DNA of 64,000 nt, from NCBI RefSeq assembly GCF_017743975.1, contig NZ_JAGHRC010000009.1:99748-163747 (forward strand), read 5' to 3'. Below the pieces are notes generated by a model, which saw nothing but the letters and a program-made list of their open reading frames with translations, had not been told where the DNA came from and ran no database searches. Shown here piece by piece: positions 55,663-64,000 of this stretch. Position numbers and translations under genes: made by a program. The stretch's first letter is position 1. The number at the start of each line of letters is the position of its first letter. The stretch comes from Ruegeria sp. R14_0. GTDB taxonomy: Bacteria; Pseudomonadota; Alphaproteobacteria; Rhodobacterales; Rhodobacteraceae.

Positions 55663-56382
55663 TTAACCCCTGTTCGGCGTTTTTGCCTGGGGTGACGCCA
55701 GCTCGGACAGGATCGCTTCGGCAGCGATCTTCGGGTCTTCGGCCTGATAGATTGGTCGGCCCACAACGATATGGTCCACGCCATCAGCAACCGCATTGGC
55801 AGGGGTAGCGACCCGTTTCTGATCGCCCAATTCTGCCCCTGCCGGGCGGACGCCGGGGGTAACGATCAGGCGGCCCTCGGCCTGGTGCAGGGCGCGGATC
55901 AGGGCGGCTTCTTGTGGGCTTGCGATCACACCATCTGCGCCGGCCTCAAGCGCGCGGGCCGCACGTTCGACCACCAGATCCTGCACATCACCTTCTTTCA
56001 ACAGGCTCGCATCCAGATCGTCGCGGTTCAGCGAGGTCAGGATGGTTACCGCCAAAATCTTGAGGTCTTTGCCCGAGGAACCCTCTTTTGCAGCGCGCAC
56101 CACATGTGGGTCACCATGCACGGTCAGGAAATCCAGATCAAACTGGGCCAGACCGCGCACCGCGTTTTCGACCGTGTTGCCAATGTCGAACAGCTTCATG
56201 TCCAGAAAGATGCGCTTGCCGTGATCCTGCTTTAGCTCATTGGCCAGCGCCAGACCGCCCCCTGTCAGCATGCCCAACCCGATCTTGTAAAAGGAAACGC
56301 TGTCGCCCAACCGCTCGGCCATGGCCAGCCCCTGCAGGGCGTTGGGGACATCGAGGGCTACGATCAGGCGATCATCGGACAT
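55663..56382 (-). CDS. pyrF: Orotidine 5'-phosphate decarboxylase
   Basis: 239 residues. Last step of UMP synthesis. The start MSDDRLIVALDVPNALQGL, catalytic KxDxxxxD-type block IFLDMKLFDIGNTV and phosphate-binding VTPGVRPAG and IVVGRPIYQAEDP are all present. The ATG at 56382 has GGAG upstream; the longer frame to 56562 lacks similarity. Length and motifs are normal. Confidence 0.96.
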   Translation of the reverse strand: MSDDRLIVALDVPNALQGLAMAERLGDSVSFYKIGLGMLTGGGLALANELKQDHGKRIFLDMKLFDIGNTVENAVRGLAQFDLDFLTVHGDPHVVRAAKEGSSGKDLKILAVTILTSLNRDDLDASLLKEGDVQDLVVERAARALEAGADGVIASPQEAALIRALHQAEGRLIVTPGVRPAGAELGDQKRVATPANAVADGVDHIVVGRPIYQAEDPKIAAEAILSELASPQAKTPNRG

Positions 56383-56536
56383 GGTGCGCGCTCCGCTTTT
56401 TGGCAAACGTCCGCGTCCTAGCGGGTTAAGGGCCACATGTCCATGCGGGACGGGCGGGTGATCAAGATCAAACATCCGGGGACAGGCTGTGATATGCTGC
56501 CTAACATTCATCAAAGCATTTGCGAAAGGCAGGACA

Positions 56537-56854
56537 ATGAAACACTGGGTCGGTTTGGGCATTCTGATTCTGGCCGCATGTCAGGATATGCCGCTTGAAA
56601 GTGAGGCCGCAGATGTGACGGTGGCTTCGCCGACGAATGATGACCTTCGGCTTGTTCGCGGATATCGGTCCACTGACGACGACTGTCAGCTGACAGGAGA
56701 AACCGCGTTTACGGTCAATTTTCTGGATGATGCGGCGGACCTCGTCTCCTGTCCGACCGGCAGTGACGCGGCACAATCCTTGGTGGCGATGTATGCCGCG
56801 CGCGAGGTCGCCCAGACGGGTGGATACACTGTCTTTACAGTGCCTCGACGATAG
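56537..56854 (+). CDS. Small lipoprotein, function unknown
   Basis: 105 residues. A lipoprotein signal (KHWVGLGILILAACQDMP; lipobox LAAC) is followed by a soluble part with two cysteines (DDDCQLTGE, LVSCPTGS) that may form a disulfide and end TVFTVPRR. No known domain recognised. The ATG at 56537 has AAGGCAGGA upstream. It lies just before the clpB promoter. Confidence 0.75.
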   Translation: MKHWVGLGILILAACQDMPLESEAADVTVASPTNDDLRLVRGYRSTDDDCQLTGETAFTVNFLDDAADLVSCPTGSDAAQSLVAMYAAREVAQTGGYTVFTVPRR

Positions 56855-56876
56855 GCCGAAAACAAAGGGCCAGCCC

Positions 56877-56904
56877 CTTGAACGGGCGAAGTTATTTCCC
56901 AAAT
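56877..56904 (+). promoter_or_regulatory. Heat-shock (RpoH-type) promoter of clpB
   Basis: CTTGAA (56877-56882) and CCCAAAT (56898-56904) are 15 bp apart and match the heat-shock sigma factor -35/-10 pattern. The clpB start is about 78 nt downstream. Confidence 0.6.
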
Positions 56905-56981
56905 TGAATGTGAGGCCCAGACCGGAGCGTGCCGCCAAGCGGGCGCATCACATTCAGGGCGCTTAAGAAAAGGAGAATAAC

Positions 56982-59600
56982 ATGGACTTAAACAAGTTCA
57001 CCGAGCGGGCACGGGGATTCGTGCAGGCGGCGCAGACGATTGCGCTGCGCGAAGGGCACCAGCGACTGTTGCCCGAACATATTCTAAAAGCATTGATGGA
57101 TGACGATCAGGGGCTGGCCAGCAACCTGATCACACGCGCGGGCGGCGCGCCGAACCGGGTGGTTGAGGCGCTGGACGCCGCATTGGGCAAAATCCCGAAA
57201 GTCAGTGGTGACGCGAGCCAGATCTATATGGACGGTCAGACCGCCAAGGTTCTGGACGAAGCCGCCAAGATTGCCACAAAGGCAGGCGACAGCTTTGTAC
57301 CGGTTGAACGCGTGCTGATGGCGCTGTGCATGGTGAAATCCAAAGCCAAGGACGCTTTGGAGGCTGGAGCTGTATCTGCTCAGAAACTGAACGAAGCGAT
57401 CAACGACATTCGTAAAGGCCGCACAGCTGACAGTGCGTCGGCGGAAGAGGGGTATGACGCGCTCAAGAAGTATGCGCGCGACCTGACCGAGGCCGCGGCC
57501 GAGGGCAAGATCGACCCGATCATCGGACGGGACGAGGAAATCCGCCGCTCGATGCAGGTTCTGTCGCGCCGCACCAAGAACAACCCGGTTCTGATCGGTG
57601 AACCCGGCGTCGGTAAAACCGCGATTGCCGAGGGCATGGCCCTGCGCATTGTGAACGGCGACGTGCCGGAATCGCTGAAGGACAAGAAGCTGCTGGCGCT
57701 CGACATGGGCGCGCTGATTGCCGGTGCGAAATACCGCGGTGAATTCGAAGAACGCCTCAAGGCCGTTCTGACCGAGGTCACCGAGGCCGCTGGTGAAATC
57801 ATCCTGTTCATCGACGAGATGCACACGCTGGTCGGCGCGGGTAAATCCGACGGCGCGATGGATGCCGCCAACCTGATCAAGCCTGCGCTTGCACGGGGTG
57901 AGCTGCATTGTATCGGCGCGACCACTTTGGATGAGTATCGCAAATACGTCGAAAAAGACGCAGCCCTTGCCCGCCGGTTCCAGCCTGTTGTTGTGGCTGA
58001 ACCGACCGTCGAGGATACGATCAGCATCCTGCGCGGCATCAAGGAAAAGTACGAGCTGCACCACGGCGTGCGCATCTCGGACTCGGCGCTGGTGTCGGCG
58101 GCGACGCTGTCGCATCGCTATATAACCGACCGCTTCCTGCCCGACAAAGCCATCGACCTGGTCGATGAGGCGGCATCGCGCTTGCGGATGGAGGTGGACT
58201 CCAAGCCTGAGGAACTCGACCAACTGGATCGCCAGATTCTGCAGATGCAGATCGAGGAAGAGGCGTTGAAGCTTGAGGACGACGCGGCGTCTAAGGATCG
58301 TCTGGAAACCTTGCAAAAGGATCTGGCCGACCTGCAGGAGAAATCCGCTCAGATGACCGCCCAATGGCAGGCCGAACGCGACAAGCTGGCAGGAGCACGC
58401 GATCTGAAAGAACAGCTCGACAAAGCGCGGGCCGATCTGGAGATCGCCAAGCGTGAAGGCAACCTCGCCAAGGCGGGTGAGTTGTCTTACGGCGTCATCC
58501 CCGAGCTTGAGAAAAAACTGACCGAGGCTGAAAACGCCGAAAGCAACGCCATGATGGCCGAGGAAACGGTGCGTCCGGAACAGATCGCATCCGTGGTCGA
58601 ACGCTGGACCGGTATCCCGACCTCTAAAATGCTGGAAGGTGAGCGCGAGAAGCTGCTGCGGATGGAAGACGATCTGCATTCCCGCGTGATCGGTCAGGAT
58701 GCGGCAGTGACAGCCGTGGCCAATGCCGTACGCCGTGCTCGGGCGGGCTTGAACGATGAGAACCGCCCGCTGGGCTCGTTCCTGTTCCTTGGGCCGACCG
58801 GCGTGGGTAAGACCGAACTGACCAAGGCCGTGGCGAACTTCCTGTTCGACGACGACAACGCGATGGTGCGCATCGACATGTCCGAGTTCATGGAGAAACA
58901 CGCGGTCGCCCGTCTGATCGGTGCCCCTCCTGGCTATGTCGGCTATGACGAAGGCGGTGTACTGACTGAAGCCGTGCGGCGCCGACCCTATCAGGTCGTG
59001 CTGTTCGATGAGGTCGAAAAGGCACACCCGGATGTGTTCAACGTCCTGTTGCAGGTTCTGGATGACGGCGTGCTGACCGACGGTCAGGGCCGCACTGTGG
59101 ACTTCAAGCAGACGCTGATCATCTTGACGTCGAACCTTGGGTCTCAGGCACTCAGCCAACTGCCCGAAGGTGCGGACAGCGCACAGGCGCGGCGGGATGT
59201 GATGGATGCGGTCCGGGCGCATTTCCGGCCCGAGTTCTTGAACCGTCTGGACGAGACCATCATCTTTGACCGGCTCAAGCGGGCCGATATGGATGGCATC
59301 GTCGATATCCAGATGGCGCGTCTGCAAAAACGTCTGGCCGCCCGCAAGATCGAGCTGGCTTTGGATGATGGGGCCAAGGAATGGCTGGCCAACGAAGGCT
59401 ATGACCCGGTCTTTGGCGCGCGTCCGCTCAAGCGCGTGATCCAGCGTGCCTTGCAGAACCCGCTGGCCGAGGCGCTGCTTGCCGGTGAGATCAAGGACGG
59501 TGAGACCGTCCCTGTGACCGCTGGCTCAGATGGTCTGATTATCGGCGACCGGCTGGGGACGTCAGAACGGCCTCGCCCGGATGATGCCGTCGTGCACTAA
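56982..59600 (+). CDS. clpB: ATP-dependent disaggregase ClpB
   Basis: 872-residue Hsp100 chaperone that, with DnaK, dissolves protein aggregates. The N-domain is followed by NBD1 with Walker [10 protein letters not shown] near residue 206, Walker [13 protein letters not shown], the coiled-coil M domain (about residues 400-525), and NBD2 with Walker [10 protein letters not shown] near residue 604 and [16 protein letters not shown]. The C-terminal domain is typical. AAAGGAG precedes the ATG. A heat-shock-type promoter and a clear terminator frame the gene. Confidence 0.98.
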   Translation: MDLNKFTERARGFVQAAQTIALREGHQRLLPEHILKALMDDDQGLASNLITRAGGAPNRVVEALDAALGKIPKVSGDASQIYMDGQTAKVLDEAAKIATKAGDSFVPVERVLMALCMVKSKAKDALEAGAVSAQKLNEAINDIRKGRTADSASAEEGYDALKKYARDLTEAAAEGKIDPIIGRDEEIRRSMQVLSRRTKNNPVLIGEPGVGKTAIAEGMALRIVNGDVPESLKDKKLLALDMGALIAGAKYRGEFEERLKAVLTEVTEAAGEIILFIDEMHTLVGAGKSDGAMDAANLIKPALARGELHCIGATTLDEYRKYVEKDAALARRFQPVVVAEPTVEDTISILRGIKEKYELHHGVRISDSALVSAATLSHRYITDRFLPDKAIDLVDEAASRLRMEVDSKPEELDQLDRQILQMQIEEEALKLEDDAASKDRLETLQKDLADLQEKSAQMTAQWQAERDKLAGARDLKEQLDKARADLEIAKREGNLAKAGELSYGVIPELEKKLTEAENAESNAMMAEETVRPEQIASVVERWTGIPTSKMLEGEREKLLRMEDDLHSRVIGQDAAVTAVANAVRRARAGLNDENRPLGSFLFLGPTGVGKTELTKAVANFLFDDDNAMVRIDMSEFMEKHAVARLIGAPPGYVGYDEGGVLTEAVRRRPYQVVLFDEVEKAHPDVFNVLLQVLDDGVLTDGQGRTVDFKQTLIILTSNLGSQALSQLPEGADSAQARRDVMDAVRAHFRPEFLNRLDETIIFDRLKRADMDGIVDIQMARLQKRLAARKIELALDDGAKEWLANEGYDPVFGARPLKRVIQRALQNPLAEALLAGEIKDGETVPVTAGSDGLIIGDRLGTSERPRPDDAVVH

Positions 59601-59615
59601 ACCAGAGCCGTGCCC

Positions 59616-59646
59616 AAAAAGGCCCACCAGTGCGGTGGGTCTTTTT
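59616..59646 (+). terminator. Terminator after clpB
   Basis: AAAAAGGCCCACC-AGTGC-GGTGGGTCTTTTT hairpin (paired arms with one mismatch) with a T-run; it can work in both directions and also sits before the minus-strand gene end at 59718. Confidence 0.9.
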
Positions 59647-59717
59647 CTGACTGTATAAAACAGCTGAACGAGTCCTGACGCCTTGCGCCAATTGATCGGA
59701 CAGTTGCAAGCAACAGA

Positions 59718-60494
59718 TCAGGGTTTCGGCATTTGGCGGTCTTTCCTGACCAAAACACGCTTTGCACCGCCTCTTGCAGCATCGACCAACGTGGAAACCT
59801 GTCCAATAGTTCCCAAGAATTTCGTTCCCTCCTGCGCTCTCCGAGTCCTCAGATCGAGTATGATCGTCCCATTTTCGGAGACCGAATTCCGAAAAAAATC
59901 TTCGTAGGTCTGCGCAGGGTAATGGAATCCGCAAGAAATAAAGCTCATTGCCAAGTCAATGGACCCAACCGCAGACAGATCGTCCGTTCCTGGGTTGAGG
60001 CACGTGATATCGTCATTGTCGACACCGTTCTGTGTCAGAAAAGAGCGTGCGACCGACAAACTGGAATAGGCCGCGCCGGTTTCACCATACCCGAAATGGC
60101 GTTCCTCAGTTTCTTCCAGATCAATGAGCGTCAAATGGCAATTGTGGTCTCTCCACAAAAAAAGATCGAATATTGCGTACCCGCACCCGATGTCGGCGAC
60201 GGATTTTGGTTGTGCATGTTCTATGGCGCCTTGGATTTCCTGATATTCCAGAAAAATGATTGCAGCAGCACGTTTTGCCAGTTGATCGCCGTGCTCACGT
60301 ACCAGTGACATTGCTGGCTCGGGATCACCCGCAGCCCATGCTCGAACGACTCTGCCAGATCGCGGCTGATCAAAAATGATCTCGGATCTTTGCATGATCA
60401 GATTTACAAGGTCTTCTTTTGAAAACGCATCAAACGAAAGCTCTGCCACAGAGGGCAGAGCCGTAGCTTCCATCATTTGTTCAGTTGAAATCAT
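59718..60494 (-). CDS. Class I methyltransferase-like protein
   Basis: 258 residues from the chosen ATG; the open frame reaches 60560, and further ATGs follow at 60476/60473. The start is uncertain because none has a good ribosome binding site. The SAM-type fold is seen in SVADIGCGYAIFDLFLW, HLTLIDLEE and SIDLAMSFISCGFHY, then a strand IILDLRTRR. Similar proteins are annotated as putative sugar O-methyltransferases, but the substrate is unknown. About 100 N-terminal residues form a helical region before the SAM loop. Confidence 0.7.
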   Translation of the reverse strand: MISTEQMMEATALPSVAELSFDAFSKEDLVNLIMQRSEIIFDQPRSGRVVRAWAAGDPEPAMSLVREHGDQLAKRAAAIIFLEYQEIQGAIEHAQPKSVADIGCGYAIFDLFLWRDHNCHLTLIDLEETEERHFGYGETGAAYSSLSVARSFLTQNGVDNDDITCLNPGTDDLSAVGSIDLAMSFISCGFHYPAQTYEDFFRNSVSENGTIILDLRTRRAQEGTKFLGTIGQVSTLVDAARGGAKRVLVRKDRQMPKP

Positions 60495-60596
60495 AAAGAG
60501 TTGCCAATCCAGACCCGGAACAGAGTTTCGGTCGGAAGATGAGTCAAATCCGTTCCGCATGCAACCGTCGCACCCGGTAACCTGGATTGGTCGTTC

Positions 60597-61412
60597 CTAT
60601 ACCATAGCAAATATACGCGCCGGGCCGCCTGTGCCACCTTTGTGCTTGGGTGCCCCAACGACCAGAGTTGCGCCTGCAGCAGGTACGCTGTCCAACCCCG
60701 CGATGTTTTCGATCCCGAACCGGCCGGTTGGCAGCCATGCATAATGCGTCGCGAAGTCGGTTGAGATGCCATGGTCGAGTGACAGCGTATCCGACGCAAT
60801 CGAGCGTGCGCCTGTCTCTTCGATCAACATCATTGCGGCCTCAGGGTGGAAACCGGGATAATGCTGGGCCTGACCATCAAAGCCGCGATATTCCTCGCCG
60901 TCGGCTTTGGCGGCCCAGCCGGAATACAAAGCAACGCAGGCACCGTCCGGGATGTCGCCATGTGTGGACATCCATGCCCTGAGGTCATCCGGTGTCAGCA
61001 ATGTATCGGCGTCTTCGGCGGCGCGGGCGGCAATGTCGACCACGCAGAGCGGAGCAACCAGATCCGAAACCGGGATTTCATCAACCGATGCGCCATCTGC
61101 AGAAAAGTGCAAAGGCGCGTCGATATGGGTTCCCGTGTGTTCGTTCACGGTCAAGCGCTGCAGGTTGAAACCGTGTTCGCCGAAATTGAACACCTCCTCC
61201 GAGGCGTAACCGGGTTCGCCGAGATAGGTTGGGAAATCGGGGCTGATCGTGTGGGTCATATCCTCGACCTTGCTGTGCCCGGCGGCCAGAGCGACCGGCG
61301 CGCTGGCCCCGGTTGCAGCAACCGCAACGCCCGAGGCGGCAGCAGCTTTGAAGAACCCTCTTCTCGACAGCATCCGGTCTTTGACCGCGTTCATCACACA
61401 GATGTCACACAT
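60597..61412 (-). CDS. Tat-exported cyclase-family metal hydrolase (KynB-like fold)
   Basis: 271 residues. The twin-arginine signal SRRGFFKAAAASG is followed by an Ala-rich hydrophobic run. The cyclase-family metal motif HTGTHIDAPLHF (HxGTHxDxPxHF) is intact, with further blocks SRSIASDTLSLDHG-like and AWLPTGRFGIENIAGLD. The ATG at 61412 has GGGAGAAG upstream. Family members include KynB-type arylformamidase and other amidases; the periplasmic location argues against simple kynurenine metabolism. The substrate is unknown. Confidence 0.85.
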   Translation of the reverse strand: MCDICVMNAVKDRMLSRRGFFKAAAASGVAVAATGASAPVALAAGHSKVEDMTHTISPDFPTYLGEPGYASEEVFNFGEHGFNLQRLTVNEHTGTHIDAPLHFSADGASVDEIPVSDLVAPLCVVDIAARAAEDADTLLTPDDLRAWMSTHGDIPDGACVALYSGWAAKADGEEYRGFDGQAQHYPGFHPEAAMMLIEETGARSIASDTLSLDHGISTDFATHYAWLPTGRFGIENIAGLDSVPAAGATLVVGAPKHKGGTGGPARIFAMV

Positions 61413-61612
61413 TCGTCTTCTCCCTTCAGTCTGGCCCGGCAATCGGGTGAGCGATGGACCCAAGGGCCAGCCGTCGGGTCCTGTGAAACAGACTGCATGC
61501 GGGGGTAAGCGCTTGTAAAGGCTGGTGGACTGGATGAGCGACCTTGACCGGGTCATAGCCCATCAACAAGGCGTGATCATCTGCACCGCGGTTCGGGTGC
61601 CCAAAATAGCAA

Positions 61613-61636
61613 AGAGCCCACCGAAGGGCGGGCTCT
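61613..61636 (-). terminator. Terminator of the small lipoprotein gene
   Basis: On the minus strand AGAGCCC and GGGCTCT pair around a short loop, followed by TTTGCTATTTT. It lies 23 nt after the lipoprotein stop codon. Confidence 0.7.
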
Positions 61637-61658
61637 GCAAGGATATGGTTCAGCCGGT

Positions 61659-61850
61659 TTACGCGCCGCTTGGCAGGGCATTCAAATCCTGCGCGGTGGA
61701 CTTTGTCAGCTGGTTTTCCTCGCCAAGCTCTTTGCAGGTGACGGGGTAAGTCGCGTTCGCGTCGCAACCCGAAATCGGGTAGGTCTGTTTTTGACCACAT
61801 GCTGCAACAATGAGGATCAGAGAGATCCCGGCGACAAGTTTCAGTTTCAT
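61659..61850 (-). CDS. Small lipoprotein, 63 residues
   Basis: A signal (KLKLVAGISLILIVAACGQ; lipobox VAAC) is followed by a short tail with two cysteines (SGCDANATYPVTCKELGEE). AAAGGA precedes the ATG at 61850. Function unknown. Confidence 0.75.
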   Translation of the reverse strand: MKLKLVAGISLILIVAACGQKQTYPISGCDANATYPVTCKELGEENQLTKSTAQDLNALPSGA

Positions 61851-62199
61851 GTGATGTCCTTTCTGATCCAAATTTCCGAGATCCGGGGCGCGACCCGCAT
61901 GGCCAAGTTTCTTTGGCCCAACAGCCCGCCCTTTCTCGCGAAGAATGCCTTGCAGGGGTTGCGGTTTCTTTGATCAAAATCAATAATTTAAGTGACGTTG
62001 GGTCAGGCGTTCGCACCGGCGTCTCAGGTTTGTGGCTTCCCGCACGTCCGCGCCTGTATGTCTGCACAAAGACGGACTTACGGCCGCAGGGGTTGGGAAT
62101 CGTTACAGTCTCTTCTCCCAAACGTGACGCATGTTGCCTTGGCGCTGTGCTATCAGCGGGCTAACTGAAACCTAAGTGAATCTTACCAAGGAGACATTC
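61851..62199. other. Divergent region between small lipoprotein and msrP
   Basis: No gene seen. It must hold promoters in both directions. The msrP ribosome binding site AAGGAG lies at its right end (62188-62193). Confidence 0.5.
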
Positions 62200-63102
62200 A
62201 TGGCGCATCGCTGGACCAATACACTGACACATGCCGATGTCACGCCGCGGGCGGCGTTTCTGAACCGGCGGCAGGTGATGGCTGGCCTGGCAGGTGTCGG
62301 ATTGGCGGGACTGGCCAGACCGGCGGCGGCGCAAGAAGCTCTTGAGCCTAACACCTGGGAAGAGATCACCTCGTACAACAATTTCTACGAATTCGGCACG
62401 CGCAAAGATGATCCCGCGAAATACGCGCATACACTGGTTACAGAACCTTGGAGTGTGACCATCGACGGCATGGTCGATAAGCCAGGCGAGTATGACTTCA
62501 AGGACATCATGTCCGAGATGACGGTAGAAGAACGCATCTACCGCTTTCGCTGCGTCGAAGCCTGGTCGATGGTTATTCCGTGGAACGGGTTCGAATTGGC
62601 CGACTTGTTGAACATGGCCGGGGTACAAGAGGGCGCGAAGTACGTGGCCTTCCAAACCGCCTACCGTCCCGATGAGATGCCGGGCGTTCAGTTCCCGATT
62701 CTGGAGTGGCCCTACCGCGAGGGTCTGCGTCTGGATGAGGCGATGCACCCGCTGACGATTATGGCGACCGGTATCTACGGCAAACCGATCCCGAACCAGA
62801 ATGGAGCACCGCTGCGTCTGGTGGTGCCATGGAAGTACGGCTTCAAATCGATCAAGTCGATTGTCCGTATCACACTGACGGATGTCGAGCCGCCGACCAG
62901 CTGGAATATGTCAGCCCCGCGTGAATACGGCTTCTATAGTAATGTGAACCCGAACGTGGATCACCCGCGTTGGTCTCAGGCCTCGGAACGGCAGGTCGGT
63001 GGCGGCTTGTTCGCCAAACGCATCCCGACGCTGATGTTCAATGGCTACGAAGAAGAGGTCGCCGGGCTTTACGAAGGTATGGACCTGACGAAGTTCTACT
63101 GA
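62200..63102 (+). CDS. msrP: Protein-methionine-sulfoxide reductase catalytic subunit MsrP
   Basis: 300 residues. Periplasmic molybdenum enzyme that repairs oxidised methionines in envelope proteins. A Tat signal ([20 protein letters not shown]) precedes the mature part. The Mo-ligating cysteine is in [15 protein letters not shown]. Family blocks are [30 protein letters not shown] and [22 protein letters not shown] precedes the ATG at 62200. msrQ follows 4 nt later, so the pair is an operon. Confidence 0.95.
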   Translation: MAHRWTNTLTHADVTPRAAFLNRRQVMAGLAGVGLAGLARPAAAQEALEPNTWEEITSYNNFYEFGTRKDDPAKYAHTLVTEPWSVTIDGMVDKPGEYDFKDIMSEMTVEERIYRFRCVEAWSMVIPWNGFELADLLNMAGVQEGAKYVAFQTAYRPDEMPGVQFPILEWPYREGLRLDEAMHPLTIMATGIYGKPIPNQNGAPLRLVVPWKYGFKSIKSIVRITLTDVEPPTSWNMSAPREYGFYSNVNPNVDHPRWSQASERQVGGGLFAKRIPTLMFNGYEEEVAGLYEGMDLTKFY

Positions 63103-63106
63103 CGCC

Positions 63107-63721
63107 ATGCAAAAGCTGAACCAGATCATCCGCCGCATTCCTGTCTGGTTGGTTTACCTGCTGGGGGCGCTTCCGGCCCCCTGGCTGTTCTACCAGGGTT
63201 TGACTGGTGGTCTGGGCGTTGACCCGATCGAGGCGCTAGAGCATCGGTATGGCGAGCTGGCACTGCAGCTATTGATTGTCGTGCTGGCGATTTCACCATT
63301 GCGGAATTTTATTGGGTTGAACCTGATCAAGTTCCGCCGTGCGCTGGGCGTGCTGACCTTCACCTATGTTGCACTGCATCTTCTGGTGTGGCTGGTTCTG
63401 GATGTGCAGATACCCAGCCAGATCTGGGCGGATATCGTCAAGCGACCGTATGTTACAGTCGGGATGGCAGCATTTCTCCTGATGATCCCATTGGCGATCA
63501 CATCAAACAATCTGTCCGTACGCAAATTGGGTCCACGCTGGCGCAGTTTGCAGCGACTGGTCTTTCCTGCCGCCATTCTGGGAGGGCTACACTATGTCAT
63601 GCTCGCCAAAGGGTTTCAGATTGAACCGCTCGTCTATCTGTCACTGATCATTGGCCTGCTGTTACTGCGGGTTCCGGTTTCCGGCCTGCTGACTCGGTTC
63701 CGCTCCGCCGATTCCGCCTGA
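63107..63721 (+). CDS. msrQ: Haem-binding membrane subunit MsrQ
   Basis: 204 residues with six predicted membrane helices. It passes electrons to MsrP. Family landmarks are LGALPAPWLFYQGLTGGLGVDPIEALEH, RRALGVLTFTYVALHLLVWL, and the histidines in VALHLLVW and LGGLHYVMLAKG that can ligate haem. It starts 4 nt after msrP. Confidence 0.95.
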   Translation: MQKLNQIIRRIPVWLVYLLGALPAPWLFYQGLTGGLGVDPIEALEHRYGELALQLLIVVLAISPLRNFIGLNLIKFRRALGVLTFTYVALHLLVWLVLDVQIPSQIWADIVKRPYVTVGMAAFLLMIPLAITSNNLSVRKLGPRWRSLQRLVFPAAILGGLHYVMLAKGFQIEPLVYLSLIIGLLLLRVPVSGLLTRFRSADSA

Positions 63722-64000
63722 CTCGGAGCCGAGTCTGTGGGTAAGCATGTGCAAAACGCCGGATTCGGTGCCAAGGACTTGGGGTCTGCGTGCTTCGGCG
63801 AAGTTTAGTGTTCGCTAATATATTGTTTTAATGAAGAAAAACATGTTTGTTCTGTTTTTTTCAAGTTTAGCGAATTTTTCGGTTGCGGAGGATGTTTGTT
63901 ATACTTAGAACCCCCTTCACCGGCGCTGCTGAGGCGGTGCTGACGGGTCGGAGAGACGGCCTGACGGACTGGAAAGACGGTTGAGACGCTCGGGAGAGAC
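63722..64000 (+). promoter_or_regulatory. Promoter-like and leader-like region at window end
   Basis: AT-rich DNA (about 63815-63885) is followed by a TATACT -10-like hexamer at 63900-63905, then a GC-rich stretch with repeated GACGG/GAGAC runs to the end. No gene is seen. The layout resembles the leader of a ribosomal RNA operon whose 16S gene would lie beyond the window, but this is a guess from composition. Confidence 0.35.

Noticed and set aside
57084..59327. 747-codon open frame antisense to clpB
   Set aside because: Shadow of a high-GC gene; the sense strand is an intact ClpB and the antisense product shows no family pattern.

Overview
The window looks like a piece of a Rhodobacteraceae (Roseobacter-group) alphaproteobacterial chromosome. 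The reasons are high G+C coding with strong GGAG-type ribosome binding sites, the gene orders nusA-ylxR-infB, ubiE-ubiB / mutM / enoyl-CoA hydratase / rpsT / dnaA and dnaA-dnaN-recF-gyrB, and the roseobacter-like protein sequences. I name no species.

Layout. 1-4264: the 3' part of nusA, ylxR and infB, closed by a strong terminator. 4265-5278: an AT-richer stretch with one small unknown gene. 5279-9961 (minus strand): a tryptophan-to-kynurenine pair (kynA plus an alpha/beta-hydrolase formamidase), then a threonine-degradation operon (kbl-tdh) preceded by an XRE-cupin regulator whose likely operators are visible. 10073-15901: thiolase, ubiB/ubiE, mutM, enoyl-CoA hydratase, rpsT. 16442-24111: dnaA, dnaN, recF and gyrB, with a divergent AhpD-like/TetR module inserted between recF and gyrB.

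24112-37447 is an accessory segment of about 13 kb with visibly lower G+C. It holds a secreted DUF3299 protein, a secreted amidohydrolase, a secreted Ntn-type amide hydrolase, a FUSC-like membrane protein, a CHAP lipoprotein, a MarR/monooxygenase module, an Old-Yellow-Enzyme/ArsR module with a tandem operator array, an AhpD-like protein, a methyltransferase, an unknown 173-residue protein and a 47-residue CxxC protein. Its two edges carry related, oppositely oriented arrays of about 20-nt repeats, and I see no integrase or transposase between them. This flanking structure and the ArsR operator array are the most interesting signals in the window.

37448-50036: a phospholipase-D-like protein, a Tat-exported amidohydrolase with a DUF333 tail, a secreted beta-propeller, a class III nucleotide cyclase, a LysR-controlled detoxification-like operon (hydrolase, three NTF2/SnoaL-fold proteins, quinone reductase), a beta-barrel-like surface protein and a ferric-iron binding protein. 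50362-64000: a COG0523 metallochaperone with DUF1826, rpmJ, tRNA-Val(GAC), N-formylglutamate amidohydrolase, dinB, a NUDIX protein, pyrF, a lipoprotein, clpB with a heat-shock-type promoter, a methyltransferase, a Tat-exported cyclase-family hydrolase, a small lipoprotein, and msrP-msrQ. The window ends in a leader-like region with no gene.

All calls come from reading the sequence. No database search was run, so family names rest on recognised motifs. Start codons were moved inward from the longest open frame wherever a Shine-Dalgarno sequence or signal peptide supported it.
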